This document shows positions 41,955 to 50,770 of a DNA stretch of 64,000 bases, one piece after another. Made by a program: the position numbers and the translations under genes. The number at the start of each line of letters is the position of its first letter. Position 1 is the first letter of the stretch. The notes under the pieces were generated by a model. It searched no databases and was not told the origin of the DNA. It saw only the letters and a list, made by a program, of their open reading frames with translations. This stretch comes from Chromatocurvus sp964613795. GTDB lineage: Bacteria > Pseudomonadota > Gammaproteobacteria > Pseudomonadales > Halieaceae. Location: contig CAZTJR010000016.1 of NCBI GenBank assembly GCA_964613795.1, positions 1-64,000 on the forward strand, given 5' to 3'.

Positions 41955-43262
41955 GTGTCCCGCCCCCTTTCAGAATGGGTTTCAGGTACTGCATTGATCG
42001 CCCCCGACACCAGCGAATCGCCCCGGCACCGTTCTGCCTTTGCCGAGCCGCTGTTCCGACGTTACTTCGTCTCCAGCTGTTTTTCCACATTTGCCGGCTG
42101 GCTCCTGCGTTTCCTGCTGGGGTGGAGCGCCTGGGAACTGACTGAATCCGCGTTCTGGGTGGGCATGGTCGCCAGCCTGATGCTACTGCCCACCTTCGTC
42201 CTGTCACCGATATTTGGCATTGTGTCCGACAGGATCAATCCACGTAACGGATTGCTTGCGACGTTGACCTGTCAGGCGGCAATTGCCGCTGTCACGGCGC
42301 TGACACTGGCGCTCGGCCTGTTTTCGCTGCCGGCATTGCTCTGCCTGGCCGTGCTGCTGGGGGCCGCCACGGCAGCGCACACGCCGATTCGTCTGGCATT
42401 GATTCCACGGCTTGTCACCCGCGATGCGTTGCCCAGCGCCATTGGCTATTCGGCGATTATCTTCAATACCTCAAGAATAGTCGGTCCGGCGGCGGGGGCG
42501 GGTCTGCTTGCCGTGGTGTCAGTGGCCTGGGCGTTTGTCGCGTCCAGCCTGCTTTTCCTGCTGACTCTGCCGGTCATGCTCTCCCTGCGTATCGAGAACG
42601 CGGCGCATACCCGTGCGTCGCGCTCCATGCGCGTTGAACTGGCAGCTGGGCTGCGCTATGCAAGGCAGCACAGGGGTATACGGCTGATTCTTGCCTTCAC
42701 GCTGATCAACGGCATGCTCGGACGCACGGCGATCGAACTGCTGCCGGCGCTGTCGGGCAGACTCCTGCGCGGTGACGCATCCACGCTTGCCATGCTGACC
42801 GCCTGCGCGGGCGTGGGGTCGATTCTCGGCGGTCTCATTATCTCCCGGCAGAGCGGCAATGAAACGCGGCTGCTTTCCATCGTGATCGGGAGCCTGTTGG
42901 CCGGATCGCTGGCCCTGATGCTGATCTACCTGCTGCCCGGGGTGGTGGCAGTAGGCGTCCTGGTGATGGCAGTTGGCATGATCACGACGATGGTCGGCAC
43001 AGGCTGTCAGGCGCTGGCGCAGCTGCGGGTGGATGACAGCTTCCGCGGACGCGTGCTCAGTCTGTGGACGGTGCTGGCAATGGGAACGCCCGCTATCGGA
43101 GCGTTCGTTCTGGGGGCACTCGCGGATGCCTTCGGTTTTGCTGTATCGCTGCTGGGCTTTGGCGTATTTGGTCTGTTGGCGACACTCTTGCTCGCGCGAA
43201 AACGGCGCTGGCTGATGCAGACGGGGCGCACGCGTGGTCCACAGGATGATCGGTCAGTGTAG
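41955..43262 (+). CDS. MFS transporter (EntS-like MFS_3 type)
   Basis: About 435 residues with 12 helices. Motifs include VLSPIFGIVSDRINPRNGL between helices 2 and 3, and TAAHTPIRLALIPRLV and FNTSRIVGPAAGAGLL of the enterobactin-exporter-like group. The start is uncertain: no ATG lies in the right place, so the GTG at 41955 is offered, with TTG at 41994 as an alternative. The frame is open further upstream into the divergent Yip1 gene. The end overlaps the convergent YbjN gene by nine bases. The substrate is unknown. Confidence 0.78.
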   Translation: MSRPLSEWVSGTALIAPDTSESPRHRSAFAEPLFRRYFVSSCFSTFAGWLLRFLLGWSAWELTESAFWVGMVASLMLLPTFVLSPIFGIVSDRINPRNGLLATLTCQAAIAAVTALTLALGLFSLPALLCLAVLLGAATAAHTPIRLALIPRLVTRDALPSAIGYSAIIFNTSRIVGPAAGAGLLAVVSVAWAFVASSLLFLLTLPVMLSLRIENAAHTRASRSMRVELAAGLRYARQHRGIRLILAFTLINGMLGRTAIELLPALSGRLLRGDASTLAMLTACAGVGSILGGLIISRQSGNETRLLSIVIGSLLAGSLALMLIYLLPGVVAVGVLVMAVGMITTMVGTGCQALAQLRVDDSFRGRVLSLWTVLAMGTPAIGAFVLGALADAFGFAVSLLGFGVFGLLATLLLARKRRWLMQTGRTRGPQDDRSV

Positions 43263-43748
43263 CGCGCGGCTGGGAGGCGCTCGCTCGCTCTTTCCCTCCG
43301 GGAACAGATAGTCCAGTGCCAGGCACTCAGCCGCGAGCTCGCGGGTGCCTTCCATTGTTGTGGACACAAAGTGAGCACACTGGGCTTCACTGAGACCCGC
43401 GCCCGTGGGCAGGGTGCCCGCGACAACCAGTTGTGGTGTTGCGTCGTCGACGATATCGAGGAACACCTTCAGCGTCGGGTAATTCATGTTGAGCCGGCCG
43501 AGATCGGCGCACACTGCGAGCATGGCCATGGGACGTATCTCGAGTTCCGTGGTGAACAGAATGCCCCAGTGCTCAAGGAAGATCCGGCTGTCTATCACGC
43601 CGTCCACGGACTGCAGTGCAGCGAGGTGCAGGCCCTCGCAATCGCCGCAGTGATCGAAGGTCACGTGGGAGTCGGCAAGCCAGGTTTCCAGCTGCTTGCG
43701 ATCGGGTTTCTTCAGGCCTGTCATGGGGGTCGCCGGTGCGAAGTGCAT
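43254..43748 (-). CDS. YbjN-domain protein
   Basis: A protein of 164 residues, or 156 if it starts at the second Met. The fold resembles YbjN and type-III-secretion chaperones: LETWLADSHVTFDHC, FTTELEIRPMAMLAVCADLG, and NMNYPTLKVFLDIVDD. YbjN in E. coli affects motility and stress, with no known enzyme activity. It has no signal peptide or membrane segment. The ribosome binding site is poor for both starts. Confidence 0.6.
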   Translation of the reverse strand: MHFAPATPMTGLKKPDRKQLETWLADSHVTFDHCGDCEGLHLAALQSVDGVIDSRIFLEHWGILFTTELEIRPMAMLAVCADLGRLNMNYPTLKVFLDIVDDATPQLVVAGTLPTGAGLSEAQCAHFVSTTMEGTRELAAECLALDYLFPEGKSERAPPSRALH

Positions 43749-43831
43749 AGGTCTGCATCATACTGCAATCCACGCTGGTGTTTCGAGAGCGGACTGTGTG
43801 CCGCCACCCGGGAATACTTGAGCGACAGCAA

Positions 43832-43846
43832 AACATACTGTATGTT
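43832..43846. promoter_or_regulatory. Perfect palindrome before the beta-oxidation cluster
   Basis: AACATAC-T-GTATGTT is a perfect inverted repeat with seven-base arms and one central base, 35 bases before the favoured start of the first acyl-CoA dehydrogenase. The position suits a TetR-type repressor site at the promoter. No regulator gene lies in the cluster. A LexA-type site was considered and does not fit. Confidence 0.5.
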
Positions 43847-43881
43847 CAAAATTGTGGATGAATTTGAAAAGAGGCATTGCC

Positions 43882-45063
43882 GTGACCGACCTGACGCAAT
43901 TCCGCGCAGAGGCGCGAGAGTGGCTTGAACACAACTGCCCGCCGACCATGCGCGAGCCTGTGCGAAGCTTCGAGGACTACTACATGGGTGGGCGCAACCC
44001 TGAGGTGGGGCACCCGGATCAGCAGCTCTGGTGCGAACGTATGGCCCAGCGCGGCTGGACCGTGCCCCACTGGCCGCGAGAGTACGGTGGCGGTGGCCTG
44101 AATGCGGAGGAACAGCGCGTGCTCCGGGAGGAGATGGCCCGTATCGGCGCGCGTCGCCCGCTGGACAGCTTCGGGATCTCGATGCTGGGGCCGGCGCTTC
44201 TCAAATTCGGCAATGAGGAGCAGAAGCAGGAACACCTGCCGCCGATCTGCCGTGGGGAGATCCGCTGGTGCCAGGGCTATTCCGAGCCGAATGCGGGCTC
44301 TGACCTCGCCAGCCTGCAGACCCGCGCCGAGGACCAGGGCGATCACTATATTATTAACGGCCAGAAGGTCTGGACCTCCTACGCCGACAAGGCGGACTGG
44401 ATATTCTGCCTGGTGCGCACCGACAACAGCGGATCCAAGCACGAGGGCATCAGCTTTGTTCTCTTCGACATGGCGTCGCCGGGAGTGACCACGCGCCCGA
44501 TTCGCCTGATCAGCGGTTCCTCTCCCTTCTGCGAAACCTTTTTCGACAACGTACGCGCTGAAAAGAAAAACCGGATCGGCGAAGAGGGCAAGGGCTGGGC
44601 GATCGCGAAATACCTGCTGACGCACGAACGGGAAATGATTTCCGGATTCGGCGCGAGCAGTGGCCCTTCGCTGGGTAAAAAAGCACTCGAAACCGTCGGC
44701 ACGGATGCGGATGGCCGGCTCGACAACAGCGCGCTGCGCCACTCCATTGCTCAGTACCAGCTCGACGCACGCTGTTTCGCCGCCACAATGGCGCGCGTCG
44801 GTGATGAAGTGAAAGCCGGCCAGGGGCTCGGCGCGGCATCATCGATTTTCAAGTATTACGGAACAGAGCTGAACAAGCGTCGCAACGAGCTTAACCTGGC
44901 AGTGGCTGGCGAGAGCGCCCTGGGCTGGGAAGGTCAGGTGTATTGCGATGGCGAGATGGCGCGCAGCTGGCTGCGCTCCAAGGGCAATTCCATTGAGGGC
45001 GGTACCAGCGAGGTGCAGCTGAACATTGTCGCCAAGCGCGTACTTGGCCTGCCGGATGCGTGA
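43882..45063 (+). CDS. Acyl-CoA dehydrogenase, catalytic-Glu subunit
   Basis: About 394 residues with the flavoprotein dehydrogenase fold. WCQGYSEPNAGSDLASL (substrate and FAD-binding strand) and a C-terminal IEGGTSEVQLNIVAKRVLGL carry the Glu that acts as catalytic base in this family. The GTG at 43882 is preferred because AGAGG precedes it; ATG at 43858 is possible. The next gene encodes a second dehydrogenase without the catalytic Glu. Together they look like the heteromeric dehydrogenases known from steroid side-chain degradation in actinobacteria. This gene opens the acyl-CoA catabolic cluster. Confidence 0.88.
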   Translation: MTDLTQFRAEAREWLEHNCPPTMREPVRSFEDYYMGGRNPEVGHPDQQLWCERMAQRGWTVPHWPREYGGGGLNAEEQRVLREEMARIGARRPLDSFGISMLGPALLKFGNEEQKQEHLPPICRGEIRWCQGYSEPNAGSDLASLQTRAEDQGDHYIINGQKVWTSYADKADWIFCLVRTDNSGSKHEGISFVLFDMASPGVTTRPIRLISGSSPFCETFFDNVRAEKKNRIGEEGKGWAIAKYLLTHEREMISGFGASSGPSLGKKALETVGTDADGRLDNSALRHSIAQYQLDARCFAATMARVGDEVKAGQGLGAASSIFKYYGTELNKRRNELNLAVAGESALGWEGQVYCDGEMARSWLRSKGNSIEGGTSEVQLNIVAKRVLGLPDA

Positions 45064-45089
45064 GCCCTGGCGAGCAGCGGAGAAAAGAC

Positions 45090-46226
45090 ATGCTGGTACT
45101 GAATGAAGATCAGGTAATGCTCAAGGATGCCGCCGCGGGCTTCCTCGCGGGCCGGGCAACGGTGTCACACCTGCGCAAGCTGCGCGACAGCAACGACGAG
45201 ACCGGATTCGACCCCGCTGTGTGGCGGGAAATGGCCGACATGGGCTGGGCGGGGATTGCCATCGCTGAAGCCTACGGCGGTCTCGGCTACGGCTACATCG
45301 GTCTCGGTCTGGTGCTGGAGCAGGCAGGGCGGAACCTCAGTGCGTCGCCGCTGGAGTCGAGTGTACTCGTGGCCGCCACGGCGCTTGCGGAACTGGGCAC
45401 CGAGGCGCAGAAAGAGTGCTGGCTGCCGGCAATCGCCAGCGGCGATAAGATTCTGACGCTGGCGCTGCAGGAGAACCCCCATCATGCGCCACTGCGAACC
45501 GCTCTGCGCGCCACGCGGGACGGTGATCATTTCATTCTGGAAGGCAGCAAGTGCCTGGTGACGGATGCCCATGTCGCCGATGTCTTTATCGTGATCGCGC
45601 GCAGCGAGGGAAGGCCCGGCGCTGAGCACGGCCTGAGTGCCTTTCTGGTCGAGGCCGGTGCCCCTGGCGTACAGGTGGAGCGTCGCCATCTGGTCGATTC
45701 GCGCAACGTCGGCGTGCTGACGCTGCATGACGTTCACGTTGGCAGCGAGAATGTCATCGGCGAGATCGGCGCTGCCTGGCCGGGGCTGTCGCGTACGCTT
45801 GATATTGCCTCGATTGGCCTGTCGGCAGCGCTCCTCGGGATAGCCACAGAAACGTTCGAGCGCACCGTTGCCTACCTGGGTGAGCGCAAGCAGTTCGGCC
45901 GTGTCATCGGATCATTCCAGGGCCTGCAGCACCGCGCAGCGCACCTGTTCGCGGAGCTCGAGCTGGCGCGCTCCATTGTGCTGCAGGCGCTGCAGGCGAT
46001 CGACGCAGAAGACCCTGGACTTCCTCTGCTGGCAAGCGCGGCCAAGGCCAAGCTGTGCGAAGTGGCGACGCTCTCGACCAATGAAGGCATACAGATGCAC
46101 GGCGGCATTGGCATGACGGACGAGCACGAGATCGGCTTTTTCATCAAGCGTGCACGGGTGCTGCAACATCAGTTCGGTGACTACCACTATCACCTGGACC
46201 GCTTCGCGCGCCTGAGCGGTTTCTGA
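45090..46226 (+). CDS. Acyl-CoA dehydrogenase-like subunit lacking the catalytic Glu
   Basis: A 378-residue member of the acyl-CoA dehydrogenase family: MADMGWAGIAIAEAYGGLG (N-terminal helices), LGERKQFGRVIGSFQGLQH (FAD-binding region) and IQMHGGIGMTDEHEIGFFIK. The end reads LQHQFGDYHYHLDRFARL where a catalytic subunit would have YEGTxxIQ, so no base is present. This fits a structural partner of the preceding gene. The ATG at 45090 has GGAG upstream; a GTG overlapping the previous stop (45060) is an alternative. Its end overlaps the ligase start by one base. Confidence 0.86.
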   Translation: MLVLNEDQVMLKDAAAGFLAGRATVSHLRKLRDSNDETGFDPAVWREMADMGWAGIAIAEAYGGLGYGYIGLGLVLEQAGRNLSASPLESSVLVAATALAELGTEAQKECWLPAIASGDKILTLALQENPHHAPLRTALRATRDGDHFILEGSKCLVTDAHVADVFIVIARSEGRPGAEHGLSAFLVEAGAPGVQVERRHLVDSRNVGVLTLHDVHVGSENVIGEIGAAWPGLSRTLDIASIGLSAALLGIATETFERTVAYLGERKQFGRVIGSFQGLQHRAAHLFAELELARSIVLQALQAIDAEDPGLPLLASAAKAKLCEVATLSTNEGIQMHGGIGMTDEHEIGFFIKRARVLQHQFGDYHYHLDRFARLSGF

Positions 46227-47938
46227 TGCCACTGCATCCGCAGCTGGTCGCATTCGAGGAAGAGGTCGCGCGCCTGACGGCGCCAGGACAGCCTTTCGCA
46301 CTGAACACCGCTGTGGTCGATGGCGTGGAGTATCGCAATTACGCCAGCATGCCTGTGAACCTGGGGCAGTATTTCCGGCTCATGCAGCGTCATGCCGAGA
46401 AGGAGTTTGCTGTCTACCAGGACGAGCGGCTGACCTATGCGGAGGCCTGGTCCCAGTCGGCAGCGCTTGCGACGGCGCTGCGTGAGGATTACGGCGTTGC
46501 GCCCGGCGACCGCGTAGCGATACTCAGTCGCAATAATCCGCAGTGGATGATCAGCTTCATGGCAGTCCTGTCGATCGGCGCTGTCGCCGTGCCGATGAAC
46601 GCCTGGTGGACCACGGAGGAACTCGATTACGGACTTCGCGACAGCGGTGCCCGGCTTGTGCTGGCCGACCGTGTCCGTGTCGAGCGACTGGCACCCCTGG
46701 TGCAGCCGCTGGCGCTAGGCCTGATCGGTATCGATGACTGCAGCGGACTCGAGGTAACCGCCACCCCGTTTGCCGATGTCGTCGCTGCTCGCGCCGGAGC
46801 GGCAATGCCGGATGTCGCGGTAGCACCGGATGACTACGCCACGATCATGTATACCTCCGGCTCCACCGGCCACCCCAAAGGAGCGCTGTCCTCACACCGC
46901 GGAATTCTGTCGGCGCTCTACAGCTGGATACTCATGGGTACGGTGACCAGGACGCTGTCGCCGCCGGCGAAGGCGTCGCCATCACTGCCAGCCTGTGGCC
47001 TGCTGACTATTCCCTTGTTTCATTGCACAGCCAGTCACTCGGCCTTTCTGTTATCCCTGATTACCGGCCGCAAGCTGGTCATCATGTACAAGTGGGATGT
47101 CGACGAGGCGCTGCGCCTGATCGAAGCGGAAAAGGTGACCTGGTTCACGGGTGTTCCAACCATGTCGGCGGAGCTGCAGGCGGCGGCGCGGGAATCCAAA
47201 CGCGATCTGTCTTCGCTGGCAGAAATTTTCGCTGGCGGTGCCGCCCGGCCTCCGGACCAGGTGGGCAAGATTCAGGATGCTTTTCGCACGTCGTCACCTG
47301 GCATCGGCTACGGTCTGACCGAGACCAACGCGCTGGGGGCGGTGAACAGCGGTGCCTTCTACCTGGCCAATCCCCACAGCACGGGGCGTACGGTGCCCGC
47401 CGTGACCGATATTGCCATCCTCGATGAATTACAGCGACAGCTGGCGGCGGGCGAGCATGGCGAGGTGTGCATCCGTTCTCCGGCAAATTGCCGCGGCTAC
47501 TGGAATCGGCCCGAGGCAAGCGCCGAGGCCTTCCGCGATGGCTGGTTTCACACGGGAGACATTGGCTATCTCGATGAGAGCGGCTTTCTGTACATCGTCG
47601 ATCGCAAGAAAGAGATCATAATCCGCGGTGGGGAAAACATCAGTTGCCTTGAGGTCGAGGCGGCGATTTATCGGCACCCGGCGGTGTTCGAAGTGGCCGT
47701 GTTCGGCCTGCCCGATGAGCGTCTGGGAGAGGCGGTGGGCGCCGTCATTGTGCTTCGGCCGGGCGGCGTTCTCGATCGGGACGCGTTGCACGAACACCTT
47801 TGCGATCATCTGGCGGCCTTCAAACTGCCCGGTCATGTGTGGTTCACCCATGAGCCGCTGCCGCGAATCGCGTCGGGGAAGATATTCAAGCGGGCGCTGA
47901 AATCCCGGTATTCCGACCTGCTTGCGGACGGTGCCTGA
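46226..47938 (+). CDS. AMP-forming acyl-CoA synthetase
   Basis: A 570-residue class I adenylate-forming ligase that activates a carboxylic acid with ATP and CoA. Motifs: YTSGSTGHPKGALSSHRG (about 208-225), YGLTETNALG (about 355-364), FHTGDIGYLDESGFLYIVDR (about 440-459) and KEIIIRGGENISCLEVEAAI. The final catalytic Lys lies in RIASGKIFKRAL. It starts in a TGATG overlap with the dehydrogenase gene. The N-terminal VNLGQYFRLMQRHAEKEFAV type is seen in FadD-like enzymes of unknown substrate. Confidence 0.87.
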   Translation: MPLHPQLVAFEEEVARLTAPGQPFALNTAVVDGVEYRNYASMPVNLGQYFRLMQRHAEKEFAVYQDERLTYAEAWSQSAALATALREDYGVAPGDRVAILSRNNPQWMISFMAVLSIGAVAVPMNAWWTTEELDYGLRDSGARLVLADRVRVERLAPLVQPLALGLIGIDDCSGLEVTATPFADVVAARAGAAMPDVAVAPDDYATIMYTSGSTGHPKGALSSHRGILSALYSWILMGTVTRTLSPPAKASPSLPACGLLTIPLFHCTASHSAFLLSLITGRKLVIMYKWDVDEALRLIEAEKVTWFTGVPTMSAELQAAARESKRDLSSLAEIFAGGAARPPDQVGKIQDAFRTSSPGIGYGLTETNALGAVNSGAFYLANPHSTGRTVPAVTDIAILDELQRQLAAGEHGEVCIRSPANCRGYWNRPEASAEAFRDGWFHTGDIGYLDESGFLYIVDRKKEIIIRGGENISCLEVEAAIYRHPAVFEVAVFGLPDERLGEAVGAVIVLRPGGVLDRDALHEHLCDHLAAFKLPGHVWFTHEPLPRIASGKIFKRALKSRYSDLLADGA

Positions 47939-47991
47939 GTGGCGTCGCCGGCGCCGACCAACTGGACAAACGCAACAACCCAGGAGTAACA

Positions 47992-49245
47992 ATGATGGAT
48001 CTTGGCATTTCAGAGAAAGTGGCTCCACTGCTTGAGCGCGTAAAGCAATTCATCAGCGAGCATATTGAGCCGGTTGAGGCAGACTATATTGCGCAGATTG
48101 CAGTGGGGGATCGCTGGCAGTTTACCGATCGCCAGATAGAGATCATGGAGGGCCTCAAGCGCGAGGCCCGGGCGCAGGGGCTGTGGAATTTCTTCCTGAC
48201 CGAAGGCGAGCACGGTTCCGGGCTGACAACGGTGGAGTACGCCTACCTCGCCGAAGAAATGGGCAAATCGCACATCGCGGCCGAGGTTTTCAACTGTGCG
48301 GCGCCGGACACCGGAAATATGGAGGTGCTGCACAAGTACGGCAGCGAGGCGCAGAAGGCGGCGTGGCTCGAACCGCTGCTGGCGGGTGAAATCCGCTCGG
48401 CCTACGCCATGACCGAGCCGGGTGTGGCCTCTTCCGACGCGACCAATATCAGCACCAGCGCCGTGCTTGATGGCGACGAATGGGTGATCAACGGCGAGAA
48501 GCACTGGATTTCGGGGGCCGGCGACCCGCGCTGCAGGATCATGATCGTCATGGTAAAGACGGATCCTGAGGCGCCTAAACATCAGCAGCAGTCGCAGATC
48601 CTCGTGCCCCTGGACAATCCGGGGGTCGAGATTATCCGGCCGATGCAGGTGTTCTCGATGGATGATGCGCCGCATGGCCACATGCACCTGCGCTTCAACA
48701 ATGCGCGGGTGCCGAAGGACAATATCATTCTTGGTGCCGGCCGCGGCTTCGAGATTTCCCAGGGTCGCCTGGGGCCAGGACGCATACATCACTGCATGCG
48801 TGCGCTCGGCGCGGCGGAAAAGGCGCTGCGTCTGATGTGCGAGCGCGCCACGACACGGGTTGCCTTTGGCAAGCCGCTGGCGCGCCTTGGCGGCAATATC
48901 GACATCGTTGCCAATGCGCGCATGGATATCGAGCAGGCGCGACTGCTGACGCTGAAGGCGGCCTGGATGATGGACAACGTCGATCCGCGCGAGGCAAGGG
49001 TGTGGATCTCCATGATCAAGACCGTGGTGCCCAACGTCACCATCCGCATTGTCGACGAGGCAATACAGATGTTTGGCGGGCTCGGCGTTTCTCAGGATAC
49101 GCCGCTGGCCGGCATGTACATGGCGCAGCGCACGCTGCGGCTCGCCGACGGTCCGGATGCTGTTCACCGCATGGTCGTGGGCCGCAGCGAGCTGAAACAA
49201 TACGCCGGACAGCAAGACGTCAACGCGACATTCCGGGATGGCTGA
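47992..49245 (+). CDS. Acyl-CoA dehydrogenase, ACAD10/11-like
   Basis: A 417-residue dehydrogenase with SAYAMTEPGVASSDATNIST (substrate/FAD loop), RVAFGKPLARLGGNIDIVA, and IQMFGGLGVSQDTPLAGMY followed by TLRLADGPDAVHRMVVG. The LADGPDxVH ending is typical of the ACAD10/11 group and places Asp where other family members have the catalytic Glu. AGGAG precedes the ATG at 47992; a second ATG follows at once. It lies in the middle of the beta-oxidation cluster and probably handles a branched or hydroxylated acyl-CoA, which is inference. Confidence 0.87.
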   Translation: MMDLGISEKVAPLLERVKQFISEHIEPVEADYIAQIAVGDRWQFTDRQIEIMEGLKREARAQGLWNFFLTEGEHGSGLTTVEYAYLAEEMGKSHIAAEVFNCAAPDTGNMEVLHKYGSEAQKAAWLEPLLAGEIRSAYAMTEPGVASSDATNISTSAVLDGDEWVINGEKHWISGAGDPRCRIMIVMVKTDPEAPKHQQQSQILVPLDNPGVEIIRPMQVFSMDDAPHGHMHLRFNNARVPKDNIILGAGRGFEISQGRLGPGRIHHCMRALGAAEKALRLMCERATTRVAFGKPLARLGGNIDIVANARMDIEQARLLTLKAAWMMDNVDPREARVWISMIKTVVPNVTIRIVDEAIQMFGGLGVSQDTPLAGMYMAQRTLRLADGPDAVHRMVVGRSELKQYAGQQDVNATFRDG

Positions 49246-49317
49246 GGCCGGTCCCGCTGGTCCCAAACAGATTCAGGCCTGACCCTGAAGACTCATGACA
49301 ATACGGAGATAACGACG

Positions 49318-49782
49318 ATGGCATTAACGACAGTGCCCAAGGCTGACATGCTCAAGCAGAAGGGCGTGAAGTTTCCGCCCGGCCCCTGGGTCACCATAGA
49401 CCAGGCACGTATCAACGCCTTTGCAGACTGCACGGAGGATCACCAGTTTATTCACATCGATGAGGAGCGTGCGGCGCAGACGCCCTTCGGAGGCACGATT
49501 GCCCACGGTTTCCTCACACTGTCCCTGCTGGTCAAGATGAGCGAGGAAGAGGGCGTGTTCCCTGAGAACATGGTCATGGGTATCAATTATGGTTTCGACA
49601 AGGTGCGGTTTCTCGCTCCGGTCCGTGCGGGCAAGCGTGTGCGGGTCCACTCCGAGATTCTCGATGTCACGCAGAAGGATGACAATCGCTTCCTGATCAA
49701 GTCGAGCGTGACCGTGGAGATTGAGGGCGAGGATACGCCGGCCCTGGCGGCAGAATGGCTCTCCATGGTGGTATGCGCCTGA
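49318..49782 (+). CDS. MaoC-family enoyl-CoA hydratase
   Basis: A 154-residue hotdog-fold hydratase. The active-site motif of (R)-specific hydratases is visible as DCTEDHQFIHIDEERAAQ (Asp and His) followed by PFGGTIAHGFLTLSLL. It would add water to a trans-2-enoyl-CoA. The next gene, an HSD17B4-type dehydrogenase, would oxidise the (R)-3-hydroxy product, so the pair mirrors the two halves of peroxisomal multifunctional enzyme 2. GGAGATAACGACG precedes the ATG. Confidence 0.87.
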   Translation: MALTTVPKADMLKQKGVKFPPGPWVTIDQARINAFADCTEDHQFIHIDEERAAQTPFGGTIAHGFLTLSLLVKMSEEEGVFPENMVMGINYGFDKVRFLAPVRAGKRVRVHSEILDVTQKDDNRFLIKSSVTVEIEGEDTPALAAEWLSMVVCA

Positions 49783-49813
49783 AGCAGGCGTCAACGAACA
49801 AGAGGAAGCAACA

Positions 49814-50734
49814 ATGACAATTCGATATGACGGTAAAGTGGCTATCGTGACCGGCGCTGGCCAGGGTCTGGGGCGCTGCCACGCAATCGAGCTGGCGAAG
49901 CGCGGCGCGAAAGTCGTGGTCAACGATCTTGGTAGCAGCAAGGACGGTACGGGCGGTTCGAGTGACGCGGCGCGTGCTGTGGTTGCCGAGATTGAGGCCG
50001 CCGGCGGGGAGGCGATTGCCAACGGCGCCAACGTGGCAAAGGAAGAGGAAGTAAAGGCCATGGTGGCCCAGACCATGGACCAGTGGGGTCGTATCGACAT
50101 TCTGGTCAACAATGCCGGGATTCTGCGCGACAAGAGCTTCAGCAAGGGCAGCATGGAGGATTTCCGGCTGGTGGTCGATGTGCACCTCATGGGCACCGTT
50201 TACTGCACCAAGGCTGTCTGGGACATCATGAAAGCGCAGGAATACGGACGTATTGTCGTGACGACATCGTCGTCCGGGCTCTACGGCAATTTCGGGCAGA
50301 CCAACTACGGTGCCGCAAAAATGGGGGTTGTCGGCTTGATGAATACCCTCGTTCAGGAGGGTGCCAAGTACAACATCCGGGTCAATGCCCTGGCACCGAC
50401 GGCAGGCACGCGCATGACCGAGGGCCTGATGCCGGAAAAGGCCTTTGAACTGCTGACGCCGGAAACCGTCACACCAGCTGTGCTCTACCTGGTCAGCGAG
50501 GAGGCGCCCTCGCATACCATTCTTGCGGCGGGCGCGGGCAGCTTTGCGGTGGCCCGTATTGTCGAGAGCGATGGCCTGTGGCTGTCACCCGAAGAGCAGA
50601 CGCCCGAAGGCATTGCGGCGCACTGGGCGGCCATTTCGACAAGCGATGGCGAGCGGGCCCTCAAGGCGGGTTTCGAGCAGACCGGGAAGATGATCGGCAA
50701 GGCCGCAGAGGGTCTCGGCATCAAACTGGACTGA
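49814..50734 (+). CDS. Short-chain dehydrogenase, HSD17B4 (MFE-2) type
   Basis: A 306-residue NAD-dependent dehydrogenase. Cofactor loop VTGAGQGLGRCHAIEL (about 12-27), VNDLGSSKDGTGGSS typical of the MFE-2 group, NNAGILRD, and the catalytic Ser/Tyr/Lys set in TTSSSGLYGNFGQTNYGAAK are all present. The C-terminal about 70 residues extend beyond ordinary FabG, as in MFE-2. It probably oxidises (R)-3-hydroxyacyl-CoA made by the preceding MaoC hydratase. The start at 49814 has AGAGGAAG upstream. Confidence 0.88.
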   Translation: MTIRYDGKVAIVTGAGQGLGRCHAIELAKRGAKVVVNDLGSSKDGTGGSSDAARAVVAEIEAAGGEAIANGANVAKEEEVKAMVAQTMDQWGRIDILVNNAGILRDKSFSKGSMEDFRLVVDVHLMGTVYCTKAVWDIMKAQEYGRIVVTTSSSGLYGNFGQTNYGAAKMGVVGLMNTLVQEGAKYNIRVNALAPTAGTRMTEGLMPEKAFELLTPETVTPAVLYLVSEEAPSHTILAAGAGSFAVARIVESDGLWLSPEEQTPEGIAAHWAAISTSDGERALKAGFEQTGKMIGKAAEGLGIKLD

Positions 50735-50770
50735 ATCACGCAGGCGAACACGCCGCAAAAGGAGAACATC

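Noticed and set aside
43832..43857. LexA-type SOS box around the CTGTATG sequence
   Set aside because: The second CAG half-site at the required spacing is missing; the perfect AACATAC/GTATGTT palindrome explains the region better.
48010..49266. A 418-codon minus-strand frame opposite the ACAD10/11-like gene
   Set aside because: Antisense shadow of a clear dehydrogenase, rich in Arg, His and Leu, with no recognisable motif.
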